A stretch of DNA of 64,000 nucleotides from Cocos nucifera. Lineage: Eukaryota; Streptophyta; Magnoliopsida; Arecales; Arecaceae. A program made the position numbers and the translations under genes. The notes under the pieces were generated by a model. That model worked only from the letters and a program-made list of their open reading frames with translations. It was not told the DNA's origin and did not search any database. Shown piece by piece: positions 23,012 through 34,639 of the stretch; the stretch's first letter is position 1, and every line of letters starts with the position of its first letter. Where the stretch lies: assembly GCA_006176705.1 (NCBI GenBank), contig QRFJ01000047.1, positions 2,876,934 through 2,940,933 on the forward strand, in the 5' to 3' direction.

Positions 23012-24154
23012 TATCGAAGATAAATCTTATTTTAATTAAAATTCAATCTAATATTTAATCTAATATAACTAATAATTATGAAAAAATTTCGATCAAAAAT
23101 TTTTTCTTCAACGATTGGATTCTAATTAAACTTCTCCAGCGGCTGAACCTTAGTCGAACTCCTTCAATGATCGAATCCTAGTCAAATTTCTTCGACGGTT
23201 GAATTCCTTCAGCGATCGAACTTCTTCTAAATTTTTTTTTAAGTCAAATTTCTCCAGGAGCTCAACTTCCTTCGGACTTCTTCTTCAATCGGATTCCTCT
23301 GGGAGCCCAACTCCTTTCGGACTTCTCCTTCAATCGGATTTCTTTAGGAGCCGAATTCTTTTCGGACTTCTTTTTCAGTCGGATTTCTCCAAGAACACAA
23401 TTCCTTTCGGACTTTTCCTTCAATCAGATTTCTTCGGGAGTCGAACTTCCTTCGAACTTCTTCTTCAGAAGCCAAACTCCTTTCGAACTTCTCCTTCAAC
23501 CGAATTTCTTTAGGAGCCAATCTTTTTTCAAACTTTTTTTCAACCAAACTTCTCTACCAGTCAAACTCCTTCAACCGAGCTTCTCCACCAATCGGACTCC
23601 TTCTGAACTTCTTTATCAGTCGAACTCCATCCGAATTTCTCCAGTGGATTACTTCCAGATTTTAAATAGCATTCCTTCCCGAAGATCTCCTCTAGCCATA
23701 TTTCCTTTAGAAGTCCGAACTTCTTTGGAATTGACATACGTCAAAGCTCTTCACCCCTCCACGTGGCTCCGAGCGGCTTAGTATCGGACAGCTATGGCTG
23801 TCACTATTAGTCTACTACAGACGGCGCCTCCCTCCCTGACAGACTCCACGCGGCTCCGAGCGGTCTGCTATCAAGCGGCTATGGCTATCACTATCAATCT
23901 GTTATACGCTTCGTCTATAAAAAGAGATCCTCCAGATACATTTTCTCGAAGCTCTCTTTCTCTTTTCAAAACTCTGCGGAACTCTTTTCTGAGCACTCCA
24001 TTTCTGTTGGTCAGAAGAGCTGACTTGATCGTTGGAGGGTCTTACCGAAGCCACCACCACCGACTCCGAATGAAACTTTATTTTGCAGGTCACTAGCGGC
24101 AATTTCTTCCTTAGCTCCAGCTCGATCCGACATCGATCAGATTCCGTACCAACA
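23012..24154 (+). repeat. E4 5' LTR
   Basis: 1143 bp. It ends CGTACCAACA just before the primer binding site. It carries reversed GGAGCCGAACTCC-type hairpin units at about 23240-23600, one or two 72-bp units (about 23790-23900) and a good TATA box, CTATAAAAAGAGATCC at 23915, followed by the conserved CTCTCTTTC leader. The LTR start is degenerate, so its left edge is set by alignment to the 3' LTR. Confidence 0.75.
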
Positions 24155-24158
24155 TGAT

Positions 24159-24176
24159 TGGCACTAGAGAAAGGGC
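24159..24176 (+). other. E4 primer binding site
   Basis: TGGCACTAGAGAAAGGGCC begins four bases after the LTR end. It is the same site as in E2, E3 and E5 (TGGCGCTA...), with an A for G change. The best match I can recall is the 3' end of tRNA-Asn, with mismatches. Confidence 0.55.
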
Positions 24177-24278
24177 CCTCTGTTTCTGAGGTACCCTTGT
24201 TCTTAAAGGAGTGCTCAGCCGATCCTATGGATCTTCTTCTCTAAGGTTCATCTCCATCCTCTCCCTCAATCCCAAGAA

Positions 24279-25080
24279 ATGCCTCTAAAGAAGATGACTA
24301 CCGGAAGATCTACCGCTTCTACCGTCAGATCCAAGCCAGATCTGTCTGTTCCGACTCCAGTGCTGATGCTTCAATCTCCTCCTCCACCGACGGCCATGAT
24401 AGATTTGGAGTAGTTTAACCTACTGATGCAGCGGATTCAGGGCCTCATCGAGATGGTGCAGGCTATGCGGCAACCTCCGACGATGATTCCATCAGAAAAC
24501 CCACCATCGGATGTCAGAAATCGATCCCAAGAAAGAGCACTTGGGCTAGCATACTCATTGCCCCTGGGAAGAAAAAATAAAGAGCAGAGGATCCTTGTTC
24601 GGATCGTGATTCTTCTCCAAAAAAAATCTTCTCCATAGACAGCCAGAAGCTTTCCAAGATTTACGAACGAGATAATGTCCTCGATCCAAAACTATGGAGG
24701 ATGGATCGATGGATTGAGGAACTCCACTGCATCGCCCCGGTTCACCATGACGATGTCCATATCGATCCTCCTTTTTCTCCTAAAATATGCAAAAGTCCAT
24801 TCCATCGAACTTCAAGCTTTTCCTAGTTTGAAAGCTACAATGGAACCTCTGATCCGATCGATCACCTAGAGGCCTTCCGAACTATGATGCTGCTTCGTGG
24901 TGCACTAGACGTCATTTTATGCTGAGTTTTTTTGTCTACCTTAAAGGGAGCAGCAAGAAATTGGTACTCAGCATTGAAGTCGGATACAATCTTTTTCTTT
25001 GATCAGATGAGTCATCAATTTGCGGCTCACTTCGTCAGCAGTCCACGTCCGCACCGAGGTTCGGATTCCTTGATGGATAT
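24279..25080 (+). pseudogene. E4 gag, N-terminal and capsid part, decayed
   Basis: Plus strand from an ATG at 24279 (MPLKKMT start). A PSENPPSD/LGLAYS region is followed by the capsid-like words MEPLIRSIT, ARNWYSALKS, FDQMSHQFAAHFVSS and RGSDSLMDI (24840-25080). Several in-frame stops and frame changes are present. It is interrupted after DSLMD by the E3 insertion and continues at 33873. Confidence 0.75.
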
Positions 25081-25975
25081 TATTGACGTAGAATCCAGTC
25101 ATCGTCGGAGTTCTGCAAAATAAAGTTCCGTCTGGAGTCGGTGGGGGGTGGCTCCGGTAGGACTGTCCGACGATCAAGTCAGCTCTGGCCAATAGGAATG
25201 GAGTGCTTGAAATGAGTTTCGGAGCTTGGAGAAGAAGAGGAGAGCTTAGAGATTTGAGAGATTAGAGATTAGCGTATCTGGAGGGTCCTTTATAGGCGGA
25301 GCTTAGTTGATGGTGATGGCCATACCGCCACATGGAGATCGGTATGGAGAGGAAGACGTTGTCAGGTGGATGATGACAGCCATACTGGCAAGTCGTGGAC
25401 TGCATGGAGTTTAGTACGGAGAGAAAGGCGTCGTTAGACGGTTGGTGACAGCCATACTGGTAGGTCGTGGGCCGCATGGGGCTGGTTACGGAGAGAGTAG
25501 TGGCGGCCATATCGTCCGATCTTGTTGTCTGTTGCAAACTGATGACGATAGTTCGTCCAGAGAAGTTCGAACTTATAGAAGAGTTTGGCTGAAGGGAAGG
25601 CTCGGAAGGAGTTCGGCTGTAAAGAAGTTCGGAGGAGCTCGACCGACTGAAGGGACGATCGCTTGGGTAGTTCGGCCGAGGGACGACCGCTGAGGAGTTC
25701 GGGCGCTGGGGGATTCCGTTAAAGTCCGACCGCTTGGAGTCCAAGGAGCTCGACCGCTAAGCAGTTCGATCGGCTGAACGAGTTCGAAGGAGCTCGGACG
25801 CTAGGAGTTCGAGGAATTCGGCAGCTAAGTAGCTCGACCGACTGAACGGGTTAGAAGAAGCTCGGCCACTAGGGGTTCGGCTGAAGCCCGTCTGCTGAAG
25901 CTCTTCTGCGGCTACTGATTGCATTAGGCTGAGCATCGAGCTAGACTTTGGTGGGAGCGAAATTTATCCCCAACA
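25081..25975 (-). repeat. E3 LTR, low-coordinate copy (3' LTR)
   Basis: 895 bp ending ATCCCCAACA. It contains one more 72-bp unit than its partner: the CAGCCATACTGG...GGTCGTGGGCCGCATGG word appears in two successive units at 25375-25490. The TATA-like complement CCTTTATAGGCGG is at 25289. It lacks the long GGAGTTCGGCTCC array. Confidence 0.85.
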
Positions 25976-26600
25976 CTAGCCCCCCACTCCCGAGTTCGAA
26001 AATCGAAGGGAGTGCAGGAAAGACGACTGTTGAAGTCCTCTTTTGGGCTCCGTGCTGGTCTAGGTCGAAGCTCGGGAGAGATCTTACCTCTAGCTAAAGT
26101 TGATATCGAAGTTGAAGCCCGGGAAAGATCCCATCTCCAGTCGAGGTTAAGGGGGGCTTCGTTGGGGGCGACATTGTCTCCTACAGCCGAGATCGATGCG
26201 GGCGCTCGGAAGAGATCTGATCTCAGGGCGAGGTTGTCTCTGATTTTATCTCTGGCCAAGGTGGAAGTTAAAGCTCTCCAGCCGAGGTTGACATGGTCGC
26301 TCGAGAGTCGAGGTCGAAGTTGAAGCTCTCCAGTCGAGGTTGACACGGTCGCTCGAGAGTCGAGGTCGAAGTTGAAGCTCTCTAGTTGAGGTTGTCAACG
26401 GTCGCTCGGGAGAGATCTTATCTCTAGTCGAGGTTGTTGCTCGCGTTAGGATGAGGTTCTCCTCCTGTTTCTAATTGAGGTTGACTCGGTCGCTCGGGAG
26501 AGATCTTATCTCTAGCCAAGGTTGTCAATGATCGCTCGGGAGAGATCTTATCTCTAGCCGAGGTTATTGCTCGCGTTAGAACGAGGTTTTCCTCCTGTTC
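25976..26600 (-). repeat. Purine tract and repeat A array of E3
   Basis: Next to the LTR the plus strand reads CTAGCCCCCCACTCCCGAG, whose complement is a G-rich purine tract that would prime plus-strand synthesis. A degenerate repeat A array follows (GGGAGAGATCTTATCTC.AGCCGAGGTTG units at 26060-26570). The array is shorter and more diverged than in E2 or E5. Confidence 0.75.
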
Positions 26601-27345
26601 CTAACTTTGACTTTGCTCGCATTAGGATGAGGTCCTTCTCCTGTTCCTAACGGATTGTAGGGGCACATTCGGCCCGTCGTCCGTCTCCCCCCATCTCGTC
26701 TAAAGATAAACGAGGCCTTCGACTTTGCTCACGTTAGGACGAGGTCCTCCTTCTGTTCCTAATGGATTGTGGGGGCACGTGCGGATCATCGTCCGAGTCT
26801 CTCCCCCCATCTCGTCTAAGGTGAACGAGGCTTTCGACTTTGCTCGCATTAGGACGAGGTCCTTCTTCCGTTCCTAATGGGCTGTGGGGGCACGTGCGGA
26901 CCATCGTCCGAGCCTCTTCCTCCATCTCATCTAAAGTGAATGAGGTCTTCGACTTTGCTTGCATTAGGATGAGGTCCTCCTTCTGTTCCTAACGGGCTGT
27001 AGGGGCACATGCGGACCGTCGTCCGAGCCTCTCCTCCCATCTCGTCTAAGGTGAACGAGGCCTTCGACTTTGCTCGCGTTAGGATGAGGTCCTCCTCCTG
27101 TTCCTAATGGGCTGTGGGGGCACATGCGGACCGCCGTCCGAGTCTCTCCCCCCATCTCGTTAAGGTAAATGAGGCCTTCGACTTTGCTCGCATTAGGACG
27201 AGATCCTCCTCCTGTTCCTAATGGACTGTGGGGGCACATGCAGACCATCATCCGAGCCTCTCCCTCCATCTCGTCTAAGGTGAACGAGGCCTTCGACTTT
27301 GCTCGCGTTAGGATGAGATCCTCCTTCTGTTCCTAACGGGCTACT
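26600..27345 (-). repeat. Repeat B array of E3: about seven units of 110-116 bp
   Basis: Unit starts (TTTGCTCGC.TTAGGA) fall near 26612, 26722, 26838, 26954, 27070, 27181 and 27297. Each unit has TGTTCCTAACGGGCTGTGGGGGCAC, CGTCCGAGCCTCTCC and CATCTCGTCTAAGGTGAACG words. It lies directly after the integrase stop. Confidence 0.85.
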
Positions 27346-27426
27346 TTTGCTCATTCCTTTTCTGTTCTTGATTGCCAGAAATCAATAATGTAGAGCAAAG
27401 GAGTTTTTTTTTTATTTAAAGAAAGT

Positions 27427-30400
27427 CTACTGATAATACATCCTCAAATTTTCTGAGTTCCACGGTCGGAGAAGTACTATCCCTCCGAGTTCCTTCAGAC
27501 GATAAGTTTTGGATCGGACGACCTCCGTCACCTCATACGGGCCTTCCCAGTTTGGGGCGAGCTTCCCTCGATTCTGAGGCTGAGCGACAGTGGCTCGCCG
27601 CAGCACCAAGTCTCCCGCTCTGAACGTCTTATTTTTAATCCTGGAGTTGTAGTACCGAGCCACCTTCTATTTGTAGGCTGCCATCCAGACGCGGGCTTCC
27701 TCCCTCTTTTCTTTCAGAAGATCAAGCTTGACTCTGGGGTCCTGGGGGTTGTGCTACTCGTTGAAGCCCACGACTCGCACAGATAGGAGCTTAAGCTCGA
27801 TTGGGATAACTGCCTTAGTACCGAAGGCCAAAGCGAAGGGCGTTTCTCCGGTTGGCACCCTTTGGATAGTTCGATATGCCTAGAGGACGTGATAGAGTTC
27901 GTCCACCCAGGCCCCTTTTGCCCTATCGAGTCTCGCTTTGATTCCTTGTAGCAGGGTCCAGTTGGTTATCTCAGCTTTTCCATTGGCCTGCGGGTGAGCC
28001 ACCGATGTGAAACAATGGAAGATGTTTAGTCCTTCGCAGAACTCAGCGAATCTCGTCCTGGCGAACTGCCGCCCATTATCGATTATGAGGATTCGGGGCA
28101 GACCGAACCGACAGACTAGTGACCTCCAAACGAAGTCCTGCACCTTAGCCTCGGTAATCTTTGCGAGTGGTTCGGCTTCGACCCACTTGGTGAAATAGTC
28201 GATCGCGATCAAGAGAAACTTCCACTGTCCAGATGCCATTGGGAAGGGGCCGAGTATATCTATCGCCCATTGCGCAAATGGCCAGGGTGAGCTGAGCGGA
28301 GTGAGTTTGGATGCCGGCTGCCTCTGTACGCTGGCATTCTTCTGATAGCGGTCGCACCTCTTTACGTATTCCATGGAATCGCGAAACAAGGTCGGCCAAT
28401 AGTACCCCTATCGAAGCAATTTTTTCAACAGGGATCTGGCTCCTACGTGACTTCTGTAGAGTCCTTCGTGCACATCCCGTAGTGCGAGGGCGGCCTTCAA
28501 AGGTTGGAGACATCTTAATAATGGGAAGGAGTAAGATCTCTTATACAACCTGCCTTCGTATAGGACGTAGCGGGAGGTCTGATTTCTGAGCTTCCGAGCT
28601 TCTTTCGGATCATGAGGAAGGACCCCCTATCTGAGGTAGACGACCAGTGGGTCGATCCAGCTTGGCTCGAATTCCGTCTGCAGGATGACCTGAGGCTCCT
28701 CCAGGGTTGGGTACTTCAGAGTCTCCAAAAATACTTCTCTAGGCAGTTCGAATGGGGCAGAGGTGGCCAATCTAGAGAGAAGATCGGCTCTTGCATTTTC
28801 CGCCCTCGAAATATGTTGAATGCCGAAGCTGTCGAAGGTCGGAGTTAAATCCCTCACCTTTCCAAGGTATCTCACCATACTTTCCTTTCGTGCCTCATAA
28901 CTGTCACTGACTTGGTTGACCACCAGTTGAAAATCGCTATAGACTTAAAGCTGATCTACCTTTAATTCTCTTGCTATCTTTAATCCGGCGATCAGCGCTT
29001 CATATTCGGCCCCATTGTTGGTCACAGAGAACTCGAAGCGTAGCGCATACTCGGCGACGACTCCCTCGGGGCTGACCAGGACCAGTCCAGCATCAGCTTC
29101 GACGGAGTTGGACGAACCATCCACGTGCAGGGCCTAGGAGCCTTCGGAGAGGTCGGCGCTTTCCTCGAGGAGGTCCGACCGTGGCAGCTCAGCTTCGTCT
29201 AGGCCCGATTCCACTTTGGTGTCAGTCTCAGTCGGCCCAAGCTTGGCTTCGATCAGAATGGTGCATTCTAGCATGAAATCCGCCAATATCTAGGCCTTGA
29301 TTGACGGCCTGGGTTGGTAGTTGATGTCGAACTTCGTGAGTTCAATCGTCCACTTTGTGATTCTTTCAGAAGCGTTTGCCCGGTGAAGAACTTCTTTTAT
29401 TGGTTGGTCCGTGAGGACCATTACGGTGTGCTTCTGAAAATAAGGTCAAAGCCACCTGACGGCAATTAGGAGAGAGTAAGTTAGTTTTTTCAGTCTAGAG
29501 TACCTGATCTCCGTGTCCCTCAGGACTCGGCTGATGTAGTAGATCGGCCATTGCGCCTTCGCTTCTTCCTTGACCAGCACCGCCGCCAGGGCCACTGGAG
29601 AGACAGCTAGATACAGAAATAATTCTTCCCCGGGTTCAGGCTTTGCCAGCAGCAGGGGCGAGCCGAGGTAGCTTTTGAGCTCTTCGAATGTCTGTTGGCA
29701 CTCCACCGTCCAGGAGAAGTCCTTTGGTCGTCTGAGAATGCGGAAGAAGGGCATGCATTGTTCGACCGACCTTGACACGAAGCGACTTAGGGACACCACT
29801 TTTTCGGTCAGGCGCTGAACCTCCTTGATCGTTCTCAGAGTGGTCATTTTCCGAATGGCTTAGATTTTCTCGGAGTTTGCTTCAATTCCTCATCTCGACA
29901 CCATGAACCTCAGAAACTTCTCGGAGGTCACGCCGAAGGCGCACTTGGCTGGGTTCAGCTTCATCTTATGCTTCCTGAGTGCACCGAAGGTCTCTTCAAG
30001 GTCGGCCAGGTGGTCTGTTGAAGCTCGACTTTTGACGAGCATATCATCTACGTACACCTCCATGTTACGGCCGATCTGCTTCTTGAAGACCTTATTAACC
30101 AAATGCTGGTATGTTGCCCCCGCATTCTTGAGTTTAAAAGGCATGACCCTGTAGCAATAAAGACCTCGGTCTGTAATGAAGGCGGTCTTCTCTTCATCCT
30201 CGGGCGCTATGCGTATCTGGTTGTAACTAGAAAAGGCATCCATGAAGGTGAGGAGCTCATGGCCCGAGGTTGCATCCACCGGCTGGTCGATCCTGGGCAA
30301 GGGATAACTGTCCTTCGGGCAAGCCTTATTTAGCTTCTTGAAGTCGACGCACATCCTCCACTTGTTATTTGCTTTCTTGACAAGAATCACGTTCAAGACT

Positions 30401-31335
30401 CAGGTCGGATAGCTAACCTCCTGGATGAGTCCGGCTTTGAGGAGCTTGTCTACTTCTTCGGCGATCGCTTTCTGCCTCTCCGGAGCATGGTGGCGCAGCT
30501 TTTCTCTTATCGGTCGGTGCCTCGGATCGACGACCAGCCGATGTTTCATGACCTCGGTGTCGATCCCCGGCATATCCATCGGGGTCTAGGCGAAGACGTC
30601 CGCATTTCTTTTGAGGAAAGCGACGAGCTGCTCCCGAACCTTGACCGTCAAGTTGGAGCCGATCTACACCACATGCTCCGGATTTCCATCATTCAAGGAC
30701 ACAGAGATGAGGTCCTCCGCAGGCTCACCTTGCTCTTCAGTGAGGTCGTCGCGGACGTCTAATCCATCAACAAGATAAAGGTCGAACTGATCTCCCTTAT
30801 GCAGAGCGATCGAGTAGTAATATCTCGCCAGAGCCTGGTTTCCTCTAACTTCTCCGACCCCATGACTTGTCGGGAACTTCATCTTCAAACAATAGGTTGA
30901 CACTACCGCCTGGAGTGCATTTAGACTAGGTCGGCCAAGGATCGCGTTATAGGCAGACGGGGTCCTCATGACTAAGAAGTCGACCCAAGGGCGCTGCCCT
31001 GCCGCTATGGTCAATGTTATCATGCCTTCGACTGGTACGACGTTGCCAGCAAATCCTACCAGCGAAAAATTCATCGGCCCCAAGCGATCGTCGGGTAGGG
31101 ATATTTTTGAGAAGGCATCGTAAAACAACACATCGATTGAGCTTCCATTATCTACCAGGATGCGGCGTACATCGTAGTCAGTAATATTTAAAGAAATTAC
31201 AATCACGTCATTATGCAAAAATTGGATTCCCTGATCATCCTCCTCGGTGAAGGTCATGGGCTCCACGATCCTCCGCCTCTTCATCGATCCTCTGGATCCA
31301 CTGGTCTCCCCTTGCTGAGGTCCTCCTAAGATAGT
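27427..31335 (-). pseudogene. E3 pol: protease, RT, RNase H, second RNase H, integrase (decayed)
   Basis: Minus strand, reading downward. Aspartic protease with VDNGSS at about 31143-31160. RT at 29890-30400 with VDFKKLNKACPKDSYPLPRID and YVDDM at about 30040-30054. RNase H at 29446-29850 (LYLAVSPVALAAVL...YYISRVL). Second RNase H-like domain at about 28940-29140 (VDGSSNS, TNNGAEYEALI). Integrase core at 27880-28390 (CDRYQKN, WAIDILGPFP, DNGRQFA, HPQANGKAE). Integrase end at 27427-27663 (GDLVLRR, GKLAPNWEGPYEV). Frames change between domains and TAG/TGA codons interrupt them, often where CAG or TGG is expected. The full domain set makes this the best relic of the autonomous parent. Confidence 0.85.
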
Positions 31336-32893
31336 ATTGATGACGCCAAGGGGCTGTCGATCTTCTTGCTGGTTTTCCCCACCTAGCGGTGACGCTCTCG
31401 GCCGATCTTCCTTCTCCTCAGGCCACCTTCGTAGAAATCGGTTGTCTGCCTCGCTTGATGAGCTCTTCGATTTCGTCCTGAAGTTGGATGTACTCCTCAG
31501 TGTCATGACCATGGTCGCGGTGGTAAAGGCAGAACTTATTGGGATTGCGCTTGCCAGGATGAGAACGCATTCTCTCCGATCTTGGAAGTCGCTCCCAGAT
31601 CTCCATCAGCACTTGAGTCTTTGGGGCGTTAAGGAGAGCATAATTATGAAATCATCGTCGTCGGGGGGAACTTCGACGCTGGGGGGAACCTCGGCGTGCC
31701 CTTCCGTCAGGGCTTCTCCGCCTCCGAGCTTGAGGGGGAGTTCGGGCTCACCCGTGACCCAGAGGAGTCCGAGAATGCGGCCGAGCTTCAATCTGCTTCC
31801 TTTCTTCGGCAGGCCTGCCTGGCCCGCTGATTCGCCACCTGCCGTCGGCTTCATCGTCCTTAGCCCCGAAGGCCTCTTCTGTCCGGGCATAACTTTCGGC
31901 CCGAGCCAGCATGTCGGCAAAGTCCCTGGGATACTTCTTTTCCAAGAAGAATAGTAGGTCGTTCTTCCGAAGGCTGCCCTTGAGAGCGGCCATGGCGACT
32001 CACTGGTCCAGGTCCCGGACTTTCAGTGCAGCAGTATTAAATTGGGTGACATAAGCCCGGATGGGTTTCCCCTCCTTCTGCCTGATGGTCATTAAGAAAT
32101 TCAAACCTCGGCGTGGACGTCGACTACTGATAAAGTAGGCCATGAACTGTTGATTCATCTGGTCAAATGATAAGATGGTACTCGGCTTGAACACCGAGTA
32201 CCATTTCCTAGTGGCCCTTTTAAGGGTAGAGGGGAAAGCCCGGCACAGGATAGCGTCTGACGCGCCATGGAGCAGCATCGTTGTTCGAAAGACTTTCAGA
32301 TGGTCGATCGGATCGGTGGTCCCATCGTAGCTTTCGAACTGCGGGAGCCTGAAGTTCGATGGGATCAATTTCTGCATGATTTTCTACGAAAAAGGAGGGT
32401 CAGTGCAGATGTCATTACCGCATGAGGAGGGAGTGTGATGGAGTTCTTCGATTCGTTGGCTCATTTCTAAGAGCCTTTGATCCAGAAGATCTTCGCGGTC
32501 TCTGATCTCCAAGGTCTTCTTGCCGAATGGGTGCGAAGCTTCACCCTGGGTCGAGCCACGGTCCGAGCAGGGGCTCTCCCTCCATTGCCTTCCTCTTCCA
32601 GGGATGGAAGGTCGGGTAGCCCATGTCGGTTGCCCCTGGACTAGACCACACAGCTTTGGAAAATCTCGTGCCGGTTGAGCTGGTACTGAGACCTGCTGGT
32701 GCAGGGCCTGCACCGCCTGCACTGCCTCCGTGAGACCATGAACCTACTGGATGAGTAGGTTAAACTGCTCCGCGTCCACCACGGCTACAGGGCGAGCCTG
32801 GGTCACCGGGGCTGGAGAGGGAGTGGACGGATCTGAACGGGATCAGACCGTGGAGGCCGTCGATCGTCGGGTCGAGGCTCTCCTGAGGGGCAT
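31336..32893 (-). pseudogene. E3 gag polyprotein, decayed
   Basis: Minus strand from a probable ATG at 32893 (MPLRRASTRRS). The Retrotrans_gag capsid region is at 32000-32377 (ESYDGTTDPIDHLKVF, RKWYSVFKPS, FDQMNQQFMAYF). The linker is at 31750-31990 (MAALKGSLRKND, YPRDFADMLARAE). A zinc knuckle near 31440-31540 has FCLYHRDHGHDTEEY, a C-x2-H-x4-H type in which the last Cys of relatives is Tyr. At least three stops interrupt the frame. Confidence 0.8.
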
Positions 32894-33023
32894 CTTTTTT
32901 GGAAAGAAATTCGAAAGAGGAGGAAGAGAGATCTCTAGAGTGGAAAGAGGAAAATCGTCGCCGAGCACTCCTTTAAGAACAAGGAAACCTCGGCTTCCTT
33001 TAAGAGAGAAATCGTCGCCGGGG

Positions 33024-33041
33024 GCCCTTCCTTTAGCGCCA
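33024..33041 (-). other. E3 primer binding site
   Basis: The plus strand TTTAGCGCCA ends three bases before the LTR at 33045. In the minus sense this is TGGCGCTAAAGGAAGGG, resembling the complement of a tRNA-Asn 3' end with mismatches after the first eight bases. Confidence 0.6.
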
Positions 33042-33044
33042 ATC

Positions 33045-33867
33045 TGTTGATGCAGAATTCGATCGTCATCGGAGTCCTGCAAAATAAAGTTCCGTCCAGA
33101 GCCGGTGGGGGGTGGCTCCGGTAGGACCCTCCGACGATCAAGTCAGCTCTGACCAATAGGAATGGAGTACTCGGAATGAGTTTCGGAGCTTGGAGAAGAA
33201 GAGGAGAGCTTAGAGATCCGAGAGATTAGAGATTAGCATATCTGGAGGGTCCTTTATAGACGGAGCTTAGTTGATGGTGACGGCCATACCACCGCATGGA
33301 GATCGACATGGAGAGGAAGGCATCGTCAGACGGTTGGTGACAGCAATACTGGCAGGTCGTGGGCTACATGGGACTGGTTACGAAGAGAGTAGTGGCGGCC
33401 ATATCGTCCGATCTTGTTGTCTGTTGCAGACTGATGGTGATAGTTCATCCAGAGAAGTTCGGACTTGTAGAAGAGTCCGACTGAAGGGAAGGCTCGGGAG
33501 GAGTTCGACTGTAGAGAAGTTCGGAGGAGCTCGGCCGACTGAAGGGACGGCCGCTTGGGGAGTTCGATCGAGGGATGACCACTAAGGAGTTTGAGCGCTG
33601 GGGGATTCCATTAAAGCCCGATCGCTTGGACTCCAAGGAGCTCGGCCGCTAAGCAGTTCGGTCGGTTGAACAAGTTCGAAGGAGCTCGGATGCTAGGAGT
33701 TCGAGGAACTCGACAACTAAGTAGCTCAATCGACTGAACGGGTTAGAAGAAGCTCGGCCACTGGGGGTTCGGCTGAAGCCCGTCTACTGAAGCTCTTCTA
33801 TGGCTACTGGTTGCATTAGGCTGAGCATCGAGATAGACTTTGACGGGAGCGGGATTTATCCCCAACA
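33045..33867 (-). repeat. E3 LTR, high-coordinate copy (5' LTR)
   Basis: 823 bp from TGTTGATGCAG to ATCCCCAACA. A TATA box (complement of CCTTTATA at 33251-33258) and a conserved GGAGTGCTC-type leader are present. It is one 72-bp unit shorter than its partner, otherwise very similar. Confidence 0.85.
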
Positions 33868-33872
33868 AATAT

Positions 33873-34365
33873 CAAGGAGGATCGAATGAAGTTCTTCAGT
33901 ATCGTTGGTAGAGGGCAGAATGAAGTTCGGCCACATTCATGGACTTTCCTCGAGCGCAAGTGAGTCCGAACTCCTCCTCGAGCTCATCATCAAAGAAGCC
34001 TCGACAGAAGGGCGCGAAGAAGTTCTCCCCTTATAAGGTTTCATAACTATGTCGTCCTTAATGCTCCTAAAACTCAAGTTTTGATAGAAATTAAGAATCA
34101 ACTACCAAGACCATAAGAATTACGATCTTTCCTAAATAAGTATAATCAAAGCAAGTACTGCCTCTACCATTATGACTATGGCCACGATACTGAAGAATGC
34201 ATTCAGCTCCAAGATGAGATCGAGGAGCTCATCAGGAGAGACTAGCTGGGTCAATTCCTCAGACGCTGGTCTGAAGTAAGAGAAGATTAGCCAAGAGTGC
34301 TATCACAGTTAGAACCATCAATGAGAGAGGAACAATAAGAAGATTGGCCGCCTTCCGACATCATC
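33873..34365 (+). pseudogene. E4 gag, C-terminal part after the E3 insertion
   Basis: Plus strand continuation of E4 gag. A zinc knuckle at about 34156-34225 reads YCLYHYDYGHDTEECIQLQDE, keeping the full C-x2-H-x4-H-x4-C pattern, followed by EIEELI. It then reaches the same junction to the integrase remnant seen in E2 and E6. Stops break the frame. Confidence 0.75.
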
Positions 34366-34610
34366 AATGCTATCTCTAGAGGAGCTTAGTACTTCGGTGA
34401 GCCGCCATCTCTCAGCCTCGAGGCCAGGGAAAGCTTGTCCCAAATTGAAAAGGCCTGTATGAAATAGAGGAGGTCGTCTGGTCCAAAATTTATTGTCTGA
34501 AGGAGCTCGAAGGAACAACACTTCCACGATCCTGAAACTCAGAGAATCTGAGAATGTACTGTCGGTAATTTTTCTCCAATAAAACTTCTCCATTTCAACA
34601 TTATTGTCTC
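34366..34610 (+). pseudogene. Integrase C-terminal remnant in E4
   Basis: The sequence after GGAGCTTAGTACTTCGGTGA is the reverse complement of the E2 remnant at 8990-9196 and matches the end of the E3 integrase (27427-27620). The rest of pol is absent. Confidence 0.7.
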
Positions 34611-34639
34611 TTGGTGCAAAACTATGTGACGATAGAAAA

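Larger units (their letters stand above)
25081..33867 (-). mobile_element. E3: full-length gag-pol Ty3/gypsy element (Tat/Retand type), nested in E4
   Basis: 8787 bp. LTRs are 25081-25975 and 33045-33867, with termini TATTGA...CCAACA and TGTTGA...CCAACA. The flanks GATAT (25076-25080) and AATAT (33868-33872) differ at one base. In the minus sense the internal region has a primer binding site, gag, protease, RT, RNase H, a second RNase H-like domain, integrase, repeat B array, repeat A array and a G-rich purine tract. Two RNase H domains in a gypsy element indicate the Tat/Ogre/Retand branch. Stops and frameshifts make it non-coding as it stands. Confidence 0.88.
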
